Source of the DNA: CALBPI01 sp039033995
GTDB lineage: Bacteria > Pseudomonadota > Gammaproteobacteria > Steroidobacterales > Woeseiaceae
NCBI GenBank assembly: GCA_039033995.1
Contig: JBCCBP010000007.1
Location: 39,436 to 103,435, forward strand
Direction: 5' to 3'
DNA: 64,000 bases
In this document: in pieces, positions 17,826 through 27,700 of the stretch
How the letters are laid out: each line of letters starts with the position of its first letter
Position numbering within the stretch: position 1 is the stretch's first letter
Position numbers and translations under genes: made by a program
The notes under the pieces: model-generated
The model's input: only the letters and a program-made list of their open reading frames with translations
Told to the model about the DNA's origin: nothing
Database searches by the model: none

Positions 17826-19166
17826 TCAGAGGCCGAGTCGTTTTTCCAGGTAGTGAATATCGGTGCCACCCTTGATGACAGCGGCATGCTGCAATATTTC
17901 CAAATGCAACGCGATATTCGTCTTGATGCCTTCGATCACCATTTCACTCAGCGCGCCACGCATTCGCGCAACAGCCGCTTCGCGGTTGTCAGCGTGGGCC
18001 AGCAATTTACCGATCATCGAGTCGTAGTGTGGCGGTACGCGGTAGCCGTTATAGATGTGACTCTCGACGCGAATGCCGGGGCCGCCGGGTGGGTGCCATA
18101 GATCCACAACGCCGGGCGACGGCATGAAATTCTTGGGGTCTTCGGCGTTGATTCGACATTCGATCGCGTGGCCGTTGATCTTAATGTCTTCCTGCTTGAA
18201 TGACAGCGGTTCGCCGGACGCAACCAATAGTTGCTCTTTGACGATATCGATGCCGGTGACCATCTCTGTGACCGGATGCTCCACCTGCAGACGGGTATTC
18301 ATCTCGATGAAGTAAAACTCGCCGTCCTGGAACAGGAATTCGAACGTGCCCGCATTGCGGTACCCCAGATTGACACACGCCTCAGCACATCGACGCCCCA
18401 TCTTGTCGCGCAGTTCCTCAGATAATCCGGGCGCCGGCGCCTCTTCAATGACTTTCTGATGCCGCCTTTGCATCGAGCAATCGCGTTCGCCGAGATGTAC
18501 AGCGTTGCCGTGATGGTCAGCGATCACCTGAAATTCAATGTGGCGCGGTCTTTCCAGGAATTTCTCCATGTAGACGACATCGTTGCCGAACGCGGCGCCG
18601 GCTTCGGCACGGGTCATATTGATCGCATTGGCGAGAGATGGCTCGCTGTGTACGACACGCATGCCGCGACCACCGCCGCCGCCAGCCGCCTTGATGATCA
18701 CCGGATAGCCGATGTCGCGGGCAATCGCCAGGTTTTCGTCCATGTCGTCACTGAGCGGTCCGTCGGAGCCAGGCACGGTGGGTACGCCGGCTTTTTTCAT
18801 CGCACGTATCGCCTCAACCTTGTCGCCCATTACACGGATCGCTTCGGGTTTAGGTCCGATGAAAATGAAGCCGCTTTTCTCGACGCTATCCGCGAAATCG
18901 GCATTCTCTGACAGGAAGCCGTAGCCAGGATGGATGGCCACCGAATCCGTCACTTCCGCAGCGCTGATCACGGCCGCTTTGTTCAGGTAACTGTCGGTGG
19001 ATGCGGCTGGACCGATACAAACGGTTTCGTCAGCCAGCAACACGTGTTTCAGGTTGCGGTCTGCCTCGGAGTACACGGCGACCGTTTTGATGCCAAGTTC
19101 GCGACACGCACGCAGAATCCGCAGCGCGATCTCGCCGCGATTGGCGATGACAATTTTTTCAAGCAT
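17826..19166 (-). CDS. accC: Biotin carboxylase AccC (acetyl-CoA carboxylase)
   Basis: ATP-grasp subunit that carboxylates biotin on AccB, first committed step of fatty acid synthesis. Begins MLEKIVIANRGEIALRILRAC; shows YGFLSENADFA, the glycine-rich ATP loop AAGGGGGRGMRVV, HIEFQVIADHHGNAVHLGERDCSMQRRHQK in two parts, and FIEMNTRLQVEHPVTE. Length 446 compares with 449 in E. coli. It starts 18 bp after accB. Confidence 0.97.
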   Translation of the reverse strand: MLEKIVIANRGEIALRILRACRELGIKTVAVYSEADRNLKHVLLADETVCIGPAASTDSYLNKAAVISAAEVTDSVAIHPGYGFLSENADFADSVEKSGFIFIGPKPEAIRVMGDKVEAIRAMKKAGVPTVPGSDGPLSDDMDENLAIARDIGYPVIIKAAGGGGGRGMRVVHSEPSLANAINMTRAEAGAAFGNDVVYMEKFLERPRHIEFQVIADHHGNAVHLGERDCSMQRRHQKVIEEAPAPGLSEELRDKMGRRCAEACVNLGYRNAGTFEFLFQDGEFYFIEMNTRLQVEHPVTEMVTGIDIVKEQLLVASGEPLSFKQEDIKINGHAIECRINAEDPKNFMPSPGVVDLWHPPGGPGIRVESHIYNGYRVPPHYDSMIGKLLAHADNREAAVARMRGALSEMVIEGIKTNIALHLEILQHAAVIKGGTDIHYLEKRLGL

Positions 19167-19184
19167 TGCGTCTGCCCTTCCGTG

Positions 19185-19664
19185 TTAGGCGCTGGTGTCG
19201 ATCGTGATCAGCGCCTGCCCGTACTCGACAGGTTCACCGTTCTGAACGCGGATGGACTTGACGATGCCGTCCGCGTCACTTTCGATCTGGTTCATCATTT
19301 TCATCGCTTCAACAATGCAGATCGTATCGCCGGCCTTGACGCGGTCGCCGATCTGAATGAACGGCGCTGAGCCGGGCGCTGCTGCCGAATAGTAAGTGCC
19401 TACCATCGGTGATGCGACGACATGCCCGGATTCCTCAGCGTCAGAGCCAGTGTCGGTGGCTGGCGCCGGTGCCGGTGCAGCGGGTGCGGCGGCGGGTGCC
19501 GCTGCAGCTGGTGGCGCATAAACCTGTTGGGGTGGCAAAGGTGCAGCGCCCGCGGCGGCGTAGCGCGAAATGCGCACAGCATCATCACCCTCAGTGATTT
19601 CGATTTCTGCAATACCGGACTCTTCCAGCAGTTCGATCAGTTTTTTGACTTTACGAATATCCAT
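19185..19664 (-). CDS. accB: Biotin carboxyl carrier protein AccB
   Basis: Carries biotin between AccC and the carboxyltransferase. N-terminus MDIRKVKKLIELLEESGIAE is the family pattern, then an Ala/Pro-rich flexible linker (residues about 45-80), then the biotinyl domain with EAMKMMNQ, in which Lys122 takes biotin. The frame is open upstream to 19865 but that part overlaps aroQ; the ATG at 19664 is the proper start. The biotin ligase BirA needed to modify it is encoded at 60015-60818 in the same window. Confidence 0.96.
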   Translation of the reverse strand: MDIRKVKKLIELLEESGIAEIEITEGDDAVRISRYAAAGAAPLPPQQVYAPPAAAAPAAAPAAPAPAPATDTGSDAEESGHVVASPMVGTYYSAAAPGSAPFIQIGDRVKAGDTICIVEAMKMMNQIESDADGIVKSIRVQNGEPVEYGQALITIDTSA

Positions 19665-19689
19665 GATGATGTACCCCGCAGCAGACGTA

Positions 19690-20151
19690 TCAGCTTTCCA
19701 GTTGTTGCAAGAATTGACAGGCACCGTGCAGTGCCATGACATAGCCGGATGCGCCCATCCCGGTGATGGAACCGACGGCGATGTCGTGAAAATAGTTGGT
19801 ATGTCGAAATGGCTCGCGCGCAGCGACGTTCGACAAATGGATTTCGATAAACGGAATTTCGACACTCAGAAGCGCGTCGCGCAGCGCGATGCTCGTATGT
19901 GTGAATGCACCCGGATTGATGAGAATAAACGCGGTGCCTTCGTCACCGGCTGCATGAATCCGCTCGATCAGTGCGTGTTCTGCATTGCTTTGAAACGCGG
20001 CGAGTGTGAGTGAGCGCCGCGACGCTTCCTCCTGCAACGCCCGTTCAATATCGGCGAGCGTCTGGTCGCCGTAGATGTCTGGCTCACGTTTTCCGAGTCG
20101 GTTCAGATTAGGTCCATTGAGCAACAGAATGTCAGCGGCGCTTTGTGTCAC
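19690..20151 (-). CDS. aroQ: Type II 3-dehydroquinate dehydratase AroQ
   Basis: Shikimate-pathway enzyme forming dodecamers. Motifs ILLLNGPNLNRLGKREPDIYG with the catalytic tyrosine, FQSNAEHALIERIH, LINPGAFTHTSIALRDAL, and IEIHLSNVAAREPFRH. The likely start is GTG at 20151, giving 153 residues, the usual size; the frame continues upstream to a TTG at 20205 but through a palindrome. No clear ribosome binding site is seen at the GTG. It is the first gene of the accBC-prmA-fis-pur operon. Confidence 0.92.
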   Translation of the reverse strand: MTQSAADILLLNGPNLNRLGKREPDIYGDQTLADIERALQEEASRRSLTLAAFQSNAEHALIERIHAAGDEGTAFILINPGAFTHTSIALRDALLSVEIPFIEIHLSNVAAREPFRHTNYFHDIAVGSITGMGASGYVMALHGACQFLQQLES

Positions 20152-20177
20152 GGTAATCCGTTCGATATCCGAAGATG

Positions 20178-20203
20178 GCCGCAATATTAGCCAATATTGC
20201 GGC
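20178..20203 (-). promoter_or_regulatory. Perfect palindrome overlapping the predicted aroQ operon promoter
   Basis: Eleven-base arms GCCGCAATATT and AATATTGCGGC flank four bases. On the minus strand the palindrome contains a -10-like TAATAT, with TTGCTA about 18 bases upstream, just ahead of aroQ. No T-run follows on either strand, so an operator is more likely than a terminator. The regulator is unknown. Confidence 0.5.
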
Positions 20204-20227
20204 AAATTAGCAACAATTTGACAGTAT

Positions 20228-21196
20228 TTAGTCTTCTGCGGCGGTGTCGCTCTCAGCGAGCCTCAGCTCGATTCGGCGTACGCGTTCCAGCGTCATCTCG
20301 TTCAGTTGGCGGTTGAAACTGATCAGGTCGGCGAGCATGCCAAACATGATGGCCAATGCGCCCAGTACGAGCAGAATCGTACCCGCAATTAAAGACTGGA
20401 TTTTGCCGTCACCGCTGCCAACGAGGTAGTAGAACAGGAAACGCAGTATCGGGAGTGCGCCGAGCAGCATCAGGATGCCACCGATATAGCAATACAGTCG
20501 CAATGGGCGGTACATCGCATACATACGGAACATCGTTGCGCCAGAGCGCGACAGGAATTGACCGATACTTTTGAACAACCGCGACGGTCGTTCCACCGCG
20601 TTGACCGATATCGGCACCGACTCGACCACGTATTGCTTGCGACCGGCCTGGATCAGCGTTTCGATGGTATAGCTAAACGATGAGACGATGTTGAGATTGA
20701 GTGCCGCGTCGCGTGTGACCGCACGGAATCCGCTGACGGCGTCGGGAATGTCGAGGTCGGCGAGCTTCGCGACCACGGCGCTACCGACTCTTTGCAACAG
20801 TTTTTTCAGCGGCGAAAAGCTTGCCACCTGATGGGTCTGTCGGTCACCGATCGTCAAGTCCGCTCGCTTTTCGAGCAGCGGCGTGATCAACGCGGGAATG
20901 TAACGGCCTGGGTATTGTCCATCGCCGTCGGTGTTCACGATAATGTCCGCGCCCTCGCGCAAAGCGCGTTCGATGCCGGTTCGAAATGTGCGCGCGAGTC
21001 CCATGTTCTGTCGATTGCGGACGATGATGTCGGCGCCTGCTGCCTCCGCGAGAGCGACTGTGTCGTCGGTCGAGCCATCGTCGATGATCATGACCTGCAC
21101 GATGTTTACTCCCGCTATGTCGCGGGGAATTTCGGCGATGACATCGGCAATGTTTTCAGCCTCATTAAAACAGGGGATTTGAACGACTAGTTTCAT
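20228..21196 (-). CDS. Polyprenyl-phosphate-type family 2 glycosyltransferase
   Basis: GT-A fold glycosyltransferase like dolichol/undecaprenyl-phosphate sugar transferases (DPM1/GtrB type), which charge a lipid carrier with a sugar at the inner membrane. Motifs: VVQIPCFNEAENI at the N-terminus, IIDDGSTDDT, and the metal-binding VNTDGDGQYPG. After the catalytic domain there are two predicted membrane helices (about residues 235-255 and 270-300), then a cytoplasmic helical tail. The ORF is open further upstream, but the ATG at 21196 overlaps the stop of the preceding gene (ATGA) and starts the family N-terminus. Last gene of the four-gene cassette; sugar unknown. Confidence 0.85.
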   Translation of the reverse strand: MKLVVQIPCFNEAENIADVIAEIPRDIAGVNIVQVMIIDDGSTDDTVALAEAAGADIIVRNRQNMGLARTFRTGIERALREGADIIVNTDGDGQYPGRYIPALITPLLEKRADLTIGDRQTHQVASFSPLKKLLQRVGSAVVAKLADLDIPDAVSGFRAVTRDAALNLNIVSSFSYTIETLIQAGRKQYVVESVPISVNAVERPSRLFKSIGQFLSRSGATMFRMYAMYRPLRLYCYIGGILMLLGALPILRFLFYYLVGSGDGKIQSLIAGTILLVLGALAIMFGMLADLISFNRQLNEMTLERVRRIELRLAESDTAAED

Positions 21197-22050
21197 AATG
21201 GTCTCGTGGATTTGGTCAGCGCGGTGCGGTAGCGCCAGTAAGGGGCGAAACAGTAAAAGCCAACATCCCCGGCGATGGAAACCAGGCGCATGGCGACAGC
21301 TAGCGTTGCGATCAACGCGGGTGAAGCGATCGCGAGTTGGGTGCCAACCGCAATAAACGCGCTTTCGCGAATACCCAACCCGCCGGGTGCGCCGGGCACG
21401 ATATTGCCGGCAGCCCAACCGAGCAAGTAGGCACAGGCGAGCATGGCAAACGCATCATCATTTGCGCTCACTACCAGCGTCATCGCGAGCAGCATCAGTA
21501 TATTGCCGACGAAAAACACCAGCGCACAGGTGAACATGGCGATCAGCGGGTGGCGGACGAAGCGCAAGCAAATGACAAAGATCACGGCCGCGATAATGCC
21601 TGCTGGCAACGGTGCGATATGCCACAGCCAAAGACCGCCTGCGGCCGACAGCCCTGCGGCCAGCGTGGCGATGACTTCGCCAACCGAGGCTGCCGCAATA
21701 CGCGCCTGCGTGGCGCCGTATCGAGAGGCTAGCCATTGGCGCCCGGCATAGTGCATGACATTTCCGGGCAGGTACTTCGCAAGCGACGTCGCGGCGAACA
21801 CGCCCATCAGTGTCTGTCGGTCTAACGCATTATTCCGTGTCTTCAGGATCAGCCCGGCCCAGCCATAGCCAAGCAGGTTGAGTGATACAGCGTAAGTGAG
21901 TGCACAGGCGGCGATGACGATCAACAGGCGCGGATTGCCGAGCAGCACCGAAAGATCCGCACGAAGCGCGAACAGTTGTCTGGCCACAAACACCATGCTG
22001 ACGAGTGCCAGCACAAATCCGAGCCACGACAGCCAGCGGCGTTCTGTCAC
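21193..22050 (-). CDS. LPG-synthase-TM / UPF0104-like membrane protein
   Basis: Polytopic inner-membrane protein of 285 residues with about eight hydrophobic helices. The ATSLAKYLPGNVMHYAGR segment and NIVPGAPGGLGIRES segment are the conserved signatures of the lysylphosphatidylglycerol synthase transmembrane (flippase-like) family. Members are often encoded beside lipid-linked sugar transferases, suggesting lipid or lipid-sugar translocation, which would suit this cassette. The GTG at 22050 overlaps the methyltransferase stop (GTGA) and has GGGG upstream; the longer frame to 22113 is less likely. Confidence 0.75.
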   Translation of the reverse strand: MTERRWLSWLGFVLALVSMVFVARQLFALRADLSVLLGNPRLLIVIAACALTYAVSLNLLGYGWAGLILKTRNNALDRQTLMGVFAATSLAKYLPGNVMHYAGRQWLASRYGATQARIAAASVGEVIATLAAGLSAAGGLWLWHIAPLPAGIIAAVIFVICLRFVRHPLIAMFTCALVFFVGNILMLLAMTLVVSANDDAFAMLACAYLLGWAAGNIVPGAPGGLGIRESAFIAVGTQLAIASPALIATLAVAMRLVSIAGDVGFYCFAPYWRYRTALTKSTRPL

Positions 22051-22679
22051 CGATGCCCCGCCTTGCGCCGGGCGAGCAGCATTGTCCAAGGTAGGGGTTT
22101 GCGTACCTCGCATACGTCGAAGTATTCACCGACCAGCGCTACAAAGCGACGCGACGACCAGTGCTGCAGATGCCCCGGCGTGTTGCCGAGTGCGCTCCAG
22201 TACTTGCCACGTGCCATATTCAGCACACGCCAGATCGGTTCGCGCGGGACACTCAGCACGACATAGGACTGCGCTGCTGCACGCAACTTTTCCAGCGCAC
22301 GACGCGGCTCATCGACATGTTCCAGCACCTCGCAACAGACGATGAGCTCTGCCGCGTCCGCGTCGGTGAGTTCGTAGACATTCCGTTGGGCGACCTCAGC
22401 GTTGGTAGCAGACAGCGTCTCTTGAGCGGTTGCCACCATTTGTGCAGAAAAGTCAGAGGCGCGCAGTCGTTCCGGCGCGAGACGATGGATCATTTGCGAC
22501 AGGTGACCTTCGCCGCAACCGATTTCATGGATGTCGCGAGCGTCCGCCTTGCGAATGAGTGCTAGTACATTGCGCTCGAACCCCTGCATCAGCGCACGTG
22601 CAATCGGATTCTGCGTCGCGTATTTGTCGTACACGTTGCCGATGGGAATGCCATCCTCTGTCTTGATTGGTTCATGCAT
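22047..22679 (-). CDS. Class I SAM-dependent methyltransferase
   Basis: A 210-residue soluble protein with a Rossmann methyltransferase core: motif I IHEIGCGEGHLSQ, acidic loop ASDFSAQMV, and the post-I ELIVCCEVLEHVDEP motif seen in UbiG-like and glycan-associated methyltransferases. The C-terminal HLQHWSSRRFVALV fits the same group. The substrate is not evident; its position inside a glycan cassette makes a sugar or lipid-sugar substrate plausible. It starts 8 bp after the upstream membrane protein and overlaps the next gene by four bases. Confidence 0.8.
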   Translation of the reverse strand: MHEPIKTEDGIPIGNVYDKYATQNPIARALMQGFERNVLALIRKADARDIHEIGCGEGHLSQMIHRLAPERLRASDFSAQMVATAQETLSATNAEVAQRNVYELTDADAAELIVCCEVLEHVDEPRRALEKLRAAAQSYVVLSVPREPIWRVLNMARGKYWSALGNTPGHLQHWSSRRFVALVGEYFDVCEVRKPLPWTMLLARRKAGHR

Positions 22680-22687
22680 CGCGGATC

Positions 22688-24577
22688 CTAAAATTCCATA
22701 AGGCGATAACGATCCGGATCGTCTGGATCGCGTTCGAGAAAACGCCCATCCAGCGACAATGAGAAAATTCTCGCGATCGCTGCGTCGAGTTGTGGGTTAC
22801 TGACGGGCAGCCAGATGACATCATGTTTGCGCAACACACGCTCGATATCGGCATCCGCCATCGTGGCAAAGGCCCGCGCGCGCTCTATGGTGGTCGGCGT
22901 CGGTGTCAGCTGATACTGCATGATGTGGCCCAGCATGCCGTTCGGCATATCATTCGGAAAATACACCCACAGCTTTCGGTCGCGAAGGGTTTCGCTCACG
23001 GCCGTCATCACGGCGGCGTTCTGGTCGCGTTGCGAGATGCGCCTGTTCGCTTCATACAGCGGTTTCAGGTACGGCGTTTCGACGATGCAAAACGCGGCCA
23101 GCACGGCCAGCATGACGATTGCTCCGCGATAGGCAGGCGCGGCGGATTGCGTCGTGTTGGGTTGGCGCACGCCGATAGTCGGTAGCACGGCAGCCAGCAT
23201 CAGCAGCCACATCGCCAGCACGATCGAGTGCGTGTAGCGCACGTAAGAAGACAGGATCAGGCCACGCTCGCCGAACGCAAACTGATAACTGAGATACAAC
23301 ATGAGCGAGTAACACAACGCGGTGGCGAGCAAGCCACCAGCAGCCATGGTCCATGCCGGCCGTAAATCGCGTCGACCGAGCGCCAGGATGACGACGAAAA
23401 AGGCTGTGAACAGCCCATAAAACCCCGCCGTTGAAAGCCGCCAGTTATCTGTATAGACATTAGCCATATCGTAGCTGTAGGCGTTGTACTGCGCAGACAC
23501 TGCGTCTTTCGAAATTTGCTGATGCAAGAAGGCATCGACAAATCGCGTTTTGACGAGCGCGCTGTCGGCATCACTCAGAATGCGTTTGCCGCGCGCAACA
23601 CCATCCACAATATTGCCCATCGATTGTGCGTCATTCGCTACGCCTGCCGCATCGCGATTGATCGACCAGCTGACGCGGCCGGCGAAAGCCGGGGCCAGCA
23701 CGACCGTCGCGAGCAGCACTGCGCTGAACGCGTGCGCAATGGATTGCCGCGGTGTCTTTCGGGCGCGCTCGATGAACACGATTGCGGCTGCCAGGCCTGC
23801 GCCGGCGGCGGCAAAAGCGATGCCGGTATCTTTCAGCAGTGTGAGCACCGCGAGCGGCAATGCCAGCCAGACGAAGCGAGCGGTCCGGACGTCGCGCCAT
23901 AACACCGCGAGCAGTAAGACACCGAACAGCCAGGTGGCCAGCAGGTGATCGACATAGATGCTCGCCACCGCGTGACCAAAATTGGCGAGCCCGACGGTGA
24001 TACCGACGATCAGCGGTAGTATCCACAACGCGTGTTGTCGCCAGTCCAGTCGCTCGAACAATACGCACAGGGGCGTCACAAGCAACACAAACTGCGCGAA
24101 GTAGGCGCTGGCCTCGGCGCGCGGCGCAAAAATGACAAATCCGTATTGCCAGAGTGGCGCGATCGGAGGGTAACGTGGGTGCAACGAGTTGCTGTCGGCG
24201 CCCCACAGTGCGTCTGCTGCCCACAGATCCTTCAGAAAGATGCCCCAGTGCGCAAACTCGTCAAAATAGAAGAATCCGCTCGCGTGATGGACCCACCAGA
24301 AGGCCAGCGCGGCTGCGATCAGAAACACGTAGGCAGGTGCTGGCGTGTGTCTGTCACGCTGGCGCACAAATGCCAATAATGCGCCGATGGCTGCGACCAG
24401 GCCTGCTAACCAGATGACAGCTGCGGTCCACCACAACAAGCCCAGGAAGGCACCGAGCAACAGCATCAACGCCCAGATCGAGACGGTCATCACCAGCGCC
24501 GCAGGGGCAGACCAGCGCATGCTGCGTTGCAGCAAAAGCGCGAATCCGAACAAGGGCAATAAAGAGAGCAGCGGCAT
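22688..24577 (-). CDS. Polytopic membrane protein, probable GT-C type glycosyltransferase
   Basis: 629 residues with about twelve to thirteen hydrophobic helices and a C-terminal soluble domain (from about residue 510). The first large loop carries FYFDEFAHWG, an acidic pair in the place where GT-C enzymes that use polyprenyl-phosphate sugars keep catalytic acids, followed by HPRYPPIAPLWQYG, again typical of that fold. It would transfer the sugar charged by the family 2 transferase of the same operon, but this is inference; I do not recognise a named family. First gene of the cassette; ATG start; divergent from bchH. Confidence 0.65.
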   Translation of the reverse strand: MPLLSLLPLFGFALLLQRSMRWSAPAALVMTVSIWALMLLLGAFLGLLWWTAAVIWLAGLVAAIGALLAFVRQRDRHTPAPAYVFLIAAALAFWWVHHASGFFYFDEFAHWGIFLKDLWAADALWGADSNSLHPRYPPIAPLWQYGFVIFAPRAEASAYFAQFVLLVTPLCVLFERLDWRQHALWILPLIVGITVGLANFGHAVASIYVDHLLATWLFGVLLLAVLWRDVRTARFVWLALPLAVLTLLKDTGIAFAAAGAGLAAAIVFIERARKTPRQSIAHAFSAVLLATVVLAPAFAGRVSWSINRDAAGVANDAQSMGNIVDGVARGKRILSDADSALVKTRFVDAFLHQQISKDAVSAQYNAYSYDMANVYTDNWRLSTAGFYGLFTAFFVVILALGRRDLRPAWTMAAGGLLATALCYSLMLYLSYQFAFGERGLILSSYVRYTHSIVLAMWLLMLAAVLPTIGVRQPNTTQSAAPAYRGAIVMLAVLAAFCIVETPYLKPLYEANRRISQRDQNAAVMTAVSETLRDRKLWVYFPNDMPNGMLGHIMQYQLTPTPTTIERARAFATMADADIERVLRKHDVIWLPVSNPQLDAAIARIFSLSLDGRFLERDPDDPDRYRLMEF

Positions 24578-24668
24578 TTCCGCGTCCGTATGAGTGAGAG
24601 CGCGCGATTATTACATAACGCTCAGCTAACACTGTGACGCAGCAAGCGATTTTGGATATTCAATCAAG

Positions 24669-24720
24669 TGACGCTCGCGTCAGTGTTCATCGACATTCCA
24701 TAGTGTCAACCAAAGTTGAC
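24669..24720. promoter_or_regulatory. Two short palindromes upstream of bchH
   Basis: Within the 199 bp gap between the divergent GT-C gene and bchH are two perfect inverted repeats: TGACGC/GCGTCA with a two-base gap (24669-24682) and GTCAAC/GTTGAC with a four-base gap (24705-24720). They are well placed as operators 55-110 bp before the bchH start. The second reads TGT-N12-ACG, one base from the TGT-N12-ACA pattern of PpsR/CrtJ repressors. Confidence 0.4.
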
Positions 24721-24776
24721 GCTAGGCAGGTTGACGATTAATCTGTGAGTCGGGGATTTTCCAAGAGTGAACAGCA

Positions 24777-27700
24777 ATGGGCGCAGACGGCAGCCTGAAA
24801 ACTCACCAAAAGACGCTGCGCGTGGTTATCGTGACCATGGACACTCATCTTGCGAGCGCGACACAGAATGCCGCGGCCGATCTTGCTCGTGAGAGCCCCG
24901 GACTGCGGCTGACGATGCATGCCGCCTCGGAGTGGTCGGCGAGTGAGTCAAAACGATCCCTCTGTCTCGCTGACATCGAGCAGGCCGATATCCTTATTGT
25001 CACCATGTTGTTTCTGGAAGAGCATTTCCAGCCAATACTCGACGCGATCGCCGCCAAACGCGGGCAGTGCGATGCCGTCATCTGTGCCATGTCGGCGACG
25101 GAAGTGACGACGCTCACGCAGATCGGCGATTTCGATATGTCGAAGCCAGCATCTGGCCCGATCGCGCTACTAAAGAAACTGCGCGGCAAACCGTCTTCCA
25201 ATGAGACGGGAGGCGAGGCGCAGATGAAAATGCTGCGGCGGCTGCCGAAGCTGCTGCGATTTATTCCCGGCACGGCGCAGGACGTACGCGCCTATTTTCT
25301 GACGCTGCAATACTGGCTTGGCGGTTCGCGCGAAAATATGGCCAATATGGTGCGCTACCTGGCAGCGCGCTACGCGGGAGAGGCTACTCGCGAGATCGCG
25401 GATCGGCTCGACGCATGCGCGCCACCGCTCGAGTATCCGTCGGTCGGTGTCTACCACCCGCGCATGGAGCTCAGAATCGCTGATCATCGACACGGATTGC
25501 CGGCGGTTAAGGAACCGAAAGGCCGCGTCGGTCTGCTGCTGTTACGGTCCTACTTACTGGGTGGCAATGCGGCGCACTACGACGGCGTTATAGCAGCGCT
25601 CGAAGCGCAGGGTCTTGAAGTCGTGCCAGCCTTTGCCTCAGGACTCGATTCGCGGCCGGCAATCGAGGCGTTTTTCGTACGCGATGGTCAACCGATTGTC
25701 GATGCGATTGTTTCGCTGACGGGCTTTTCTCTAGTGGGCGGTCCCGCCTACAACGATTCCGCGGCTGCGTCGGCGTTACTGGAGTCACTCGATGTGCCGT
25801 ATCTGGCCGCCCATCCCGTTGAGTTTCAAACACTGGATCAATGGGGCGGGTCAGAGCGCGGCTTGAGTCCCGTCGAAAGCACCATCATGGTTGCGATTCC
25901 GGAATTAGATGGCGCGACGAATCCGCTGGTGTTCGGTGGTCGCGCGGGTGCGCCAGGTGTCACCTGCGAAGGTTGCCACCATCGTTGTACGTTCTCCGCT
26001 GACGACAATCCGCAGGATATGCACAGTTGTCCTGAGCGCGCGCTGGCTTTGGCGGCGCGGGTGAACAAGCTCGTACAGTTGCGTCGTCGGGGGCGCGCCA
26101 ATCGAAAGGTGGCGCTCGTGATATTCAATTTTCCGCCGAATGCGGGTAACGCGGGCACGGCGGCTTATCTCGGCGTCTTCGAATCGTTGCTCAACACGCT
26201 GCGCGCCATGCAAGACGACGGATATGCCGTCGAGGATCTGCCCGAGGATGCCGACGCGCTGCGCGAGGCGATCATCACAGGTAACGCTGATCAATATGGT
26301 GCCGATGCCAATGTGCACGCCACGATCGATGTTGATGACCATGTCCGGCGTGAGACCTGGCTTGCGGATATCGAGGCCCAGTGGGGCCCCGCGCCTGGCA
26401 AGCAACAAAGCAATGGCCAAGCAATTTTTGTGCTGGGACGTTCGTTCGGAAACGTGCTGGTCGCTGTGCAGCCCGCCTTCGGCTATGAGGGTGATCCCAT
26501 GCGATTGCTGTTTGAGCACGGTCATACACCGACGCATGCGTTCTCGGCGTTCTATCGTTATCTGCGGGAAGACTTCGCGGCCAACGCGGTGCTGCATTTC
26601 GGCACGCACGGTGCGCTCGAATTCATGCCGGGCAAGCAGACCGGCCTCTCCGGCGCATGCTGGCCGGAACGTATGATCGGCGACCTGCCCAATTTCTATC
26701 TGTACGCCGCCAACAATCCGTCGGAAGGGGCCATCGCAAAGCGTCGTGCTGGCGCTACCTTGATCAGCTATCTGACGCCGCCGGTCGCCCAGGCAGGGCT
26801 GTATCGAGGATTGCAGGAGTTGCGGGACAGTATCGACCGCTGGCGTGGGCGTGGCGCGGACGATGCGCCCGATACCGAGCTGCTGGCACTCATTCAGTCA
26901 CAGGCGGCGGAGCTCGAGCTCGCAGCGCTGGAGCCCGCCTGGTCGGTGGACCACGCAGACAATACTGTGGCCGAATTGCTGGCGGCCTTGCATGAGCTCG
27001 AGTACACGCTAATTCCGCATGGCTTGCATGTGGTCGGCGAGCCACCGACACCGGCGGAGCGCCAAGACTTGCTGGCGGCTATGGCAGATGCGGGACATGG
27101 AGTGATCCCTTCCGCTGAGTCATTGCACGCGCTGGTTAATCAAAGTCTGGCGCCCGATGCCGCGGCGCGACTCGCTGCATTGCCCCCATCGATCGATGCT
27201 GCTGCGATGTTTGAGGAACTGGCCAGAGCTAATGCGCTACTGAGTCGCGATGACGAGATTCATGCGTTATTGCATGCGCTGGACGGCGGCTTTACGGCTC
27301 CGGCACCGGGCGGTGATGTATTGCGCACACCGTCGGTATTGCCAACGGGCCGCAACTTGCACGGTTTTGATCCCTTTCGTATTCCTAGTAGCTATGCTGT
27401 CGCGGATGGTGCCCGTCAGGCGCAGCGGTTGCTCGATTGTCATACCGCCGCTGGTGAAGGGCTGCCCGAGTCGATCGCGATGGTGTTGTGGGGTACCGAC
27501 AACCTGAAGAGCGAGGGCGGACCTATCGCGCAGGCGCTCGCGCTGATGGGGGCCGTGCCACGTTTTGATAGTTACGGCCGAATCGCTGGCGCCACGTTGA
27601 AACCTTTGCAGGAACTCGGCCGGCCGCGCATCGATGTCGTAATGACGCTATCCGGGATTTTCCGCGATCTGATGCCGCTGCAGATCAAACTGCTGGCTGA

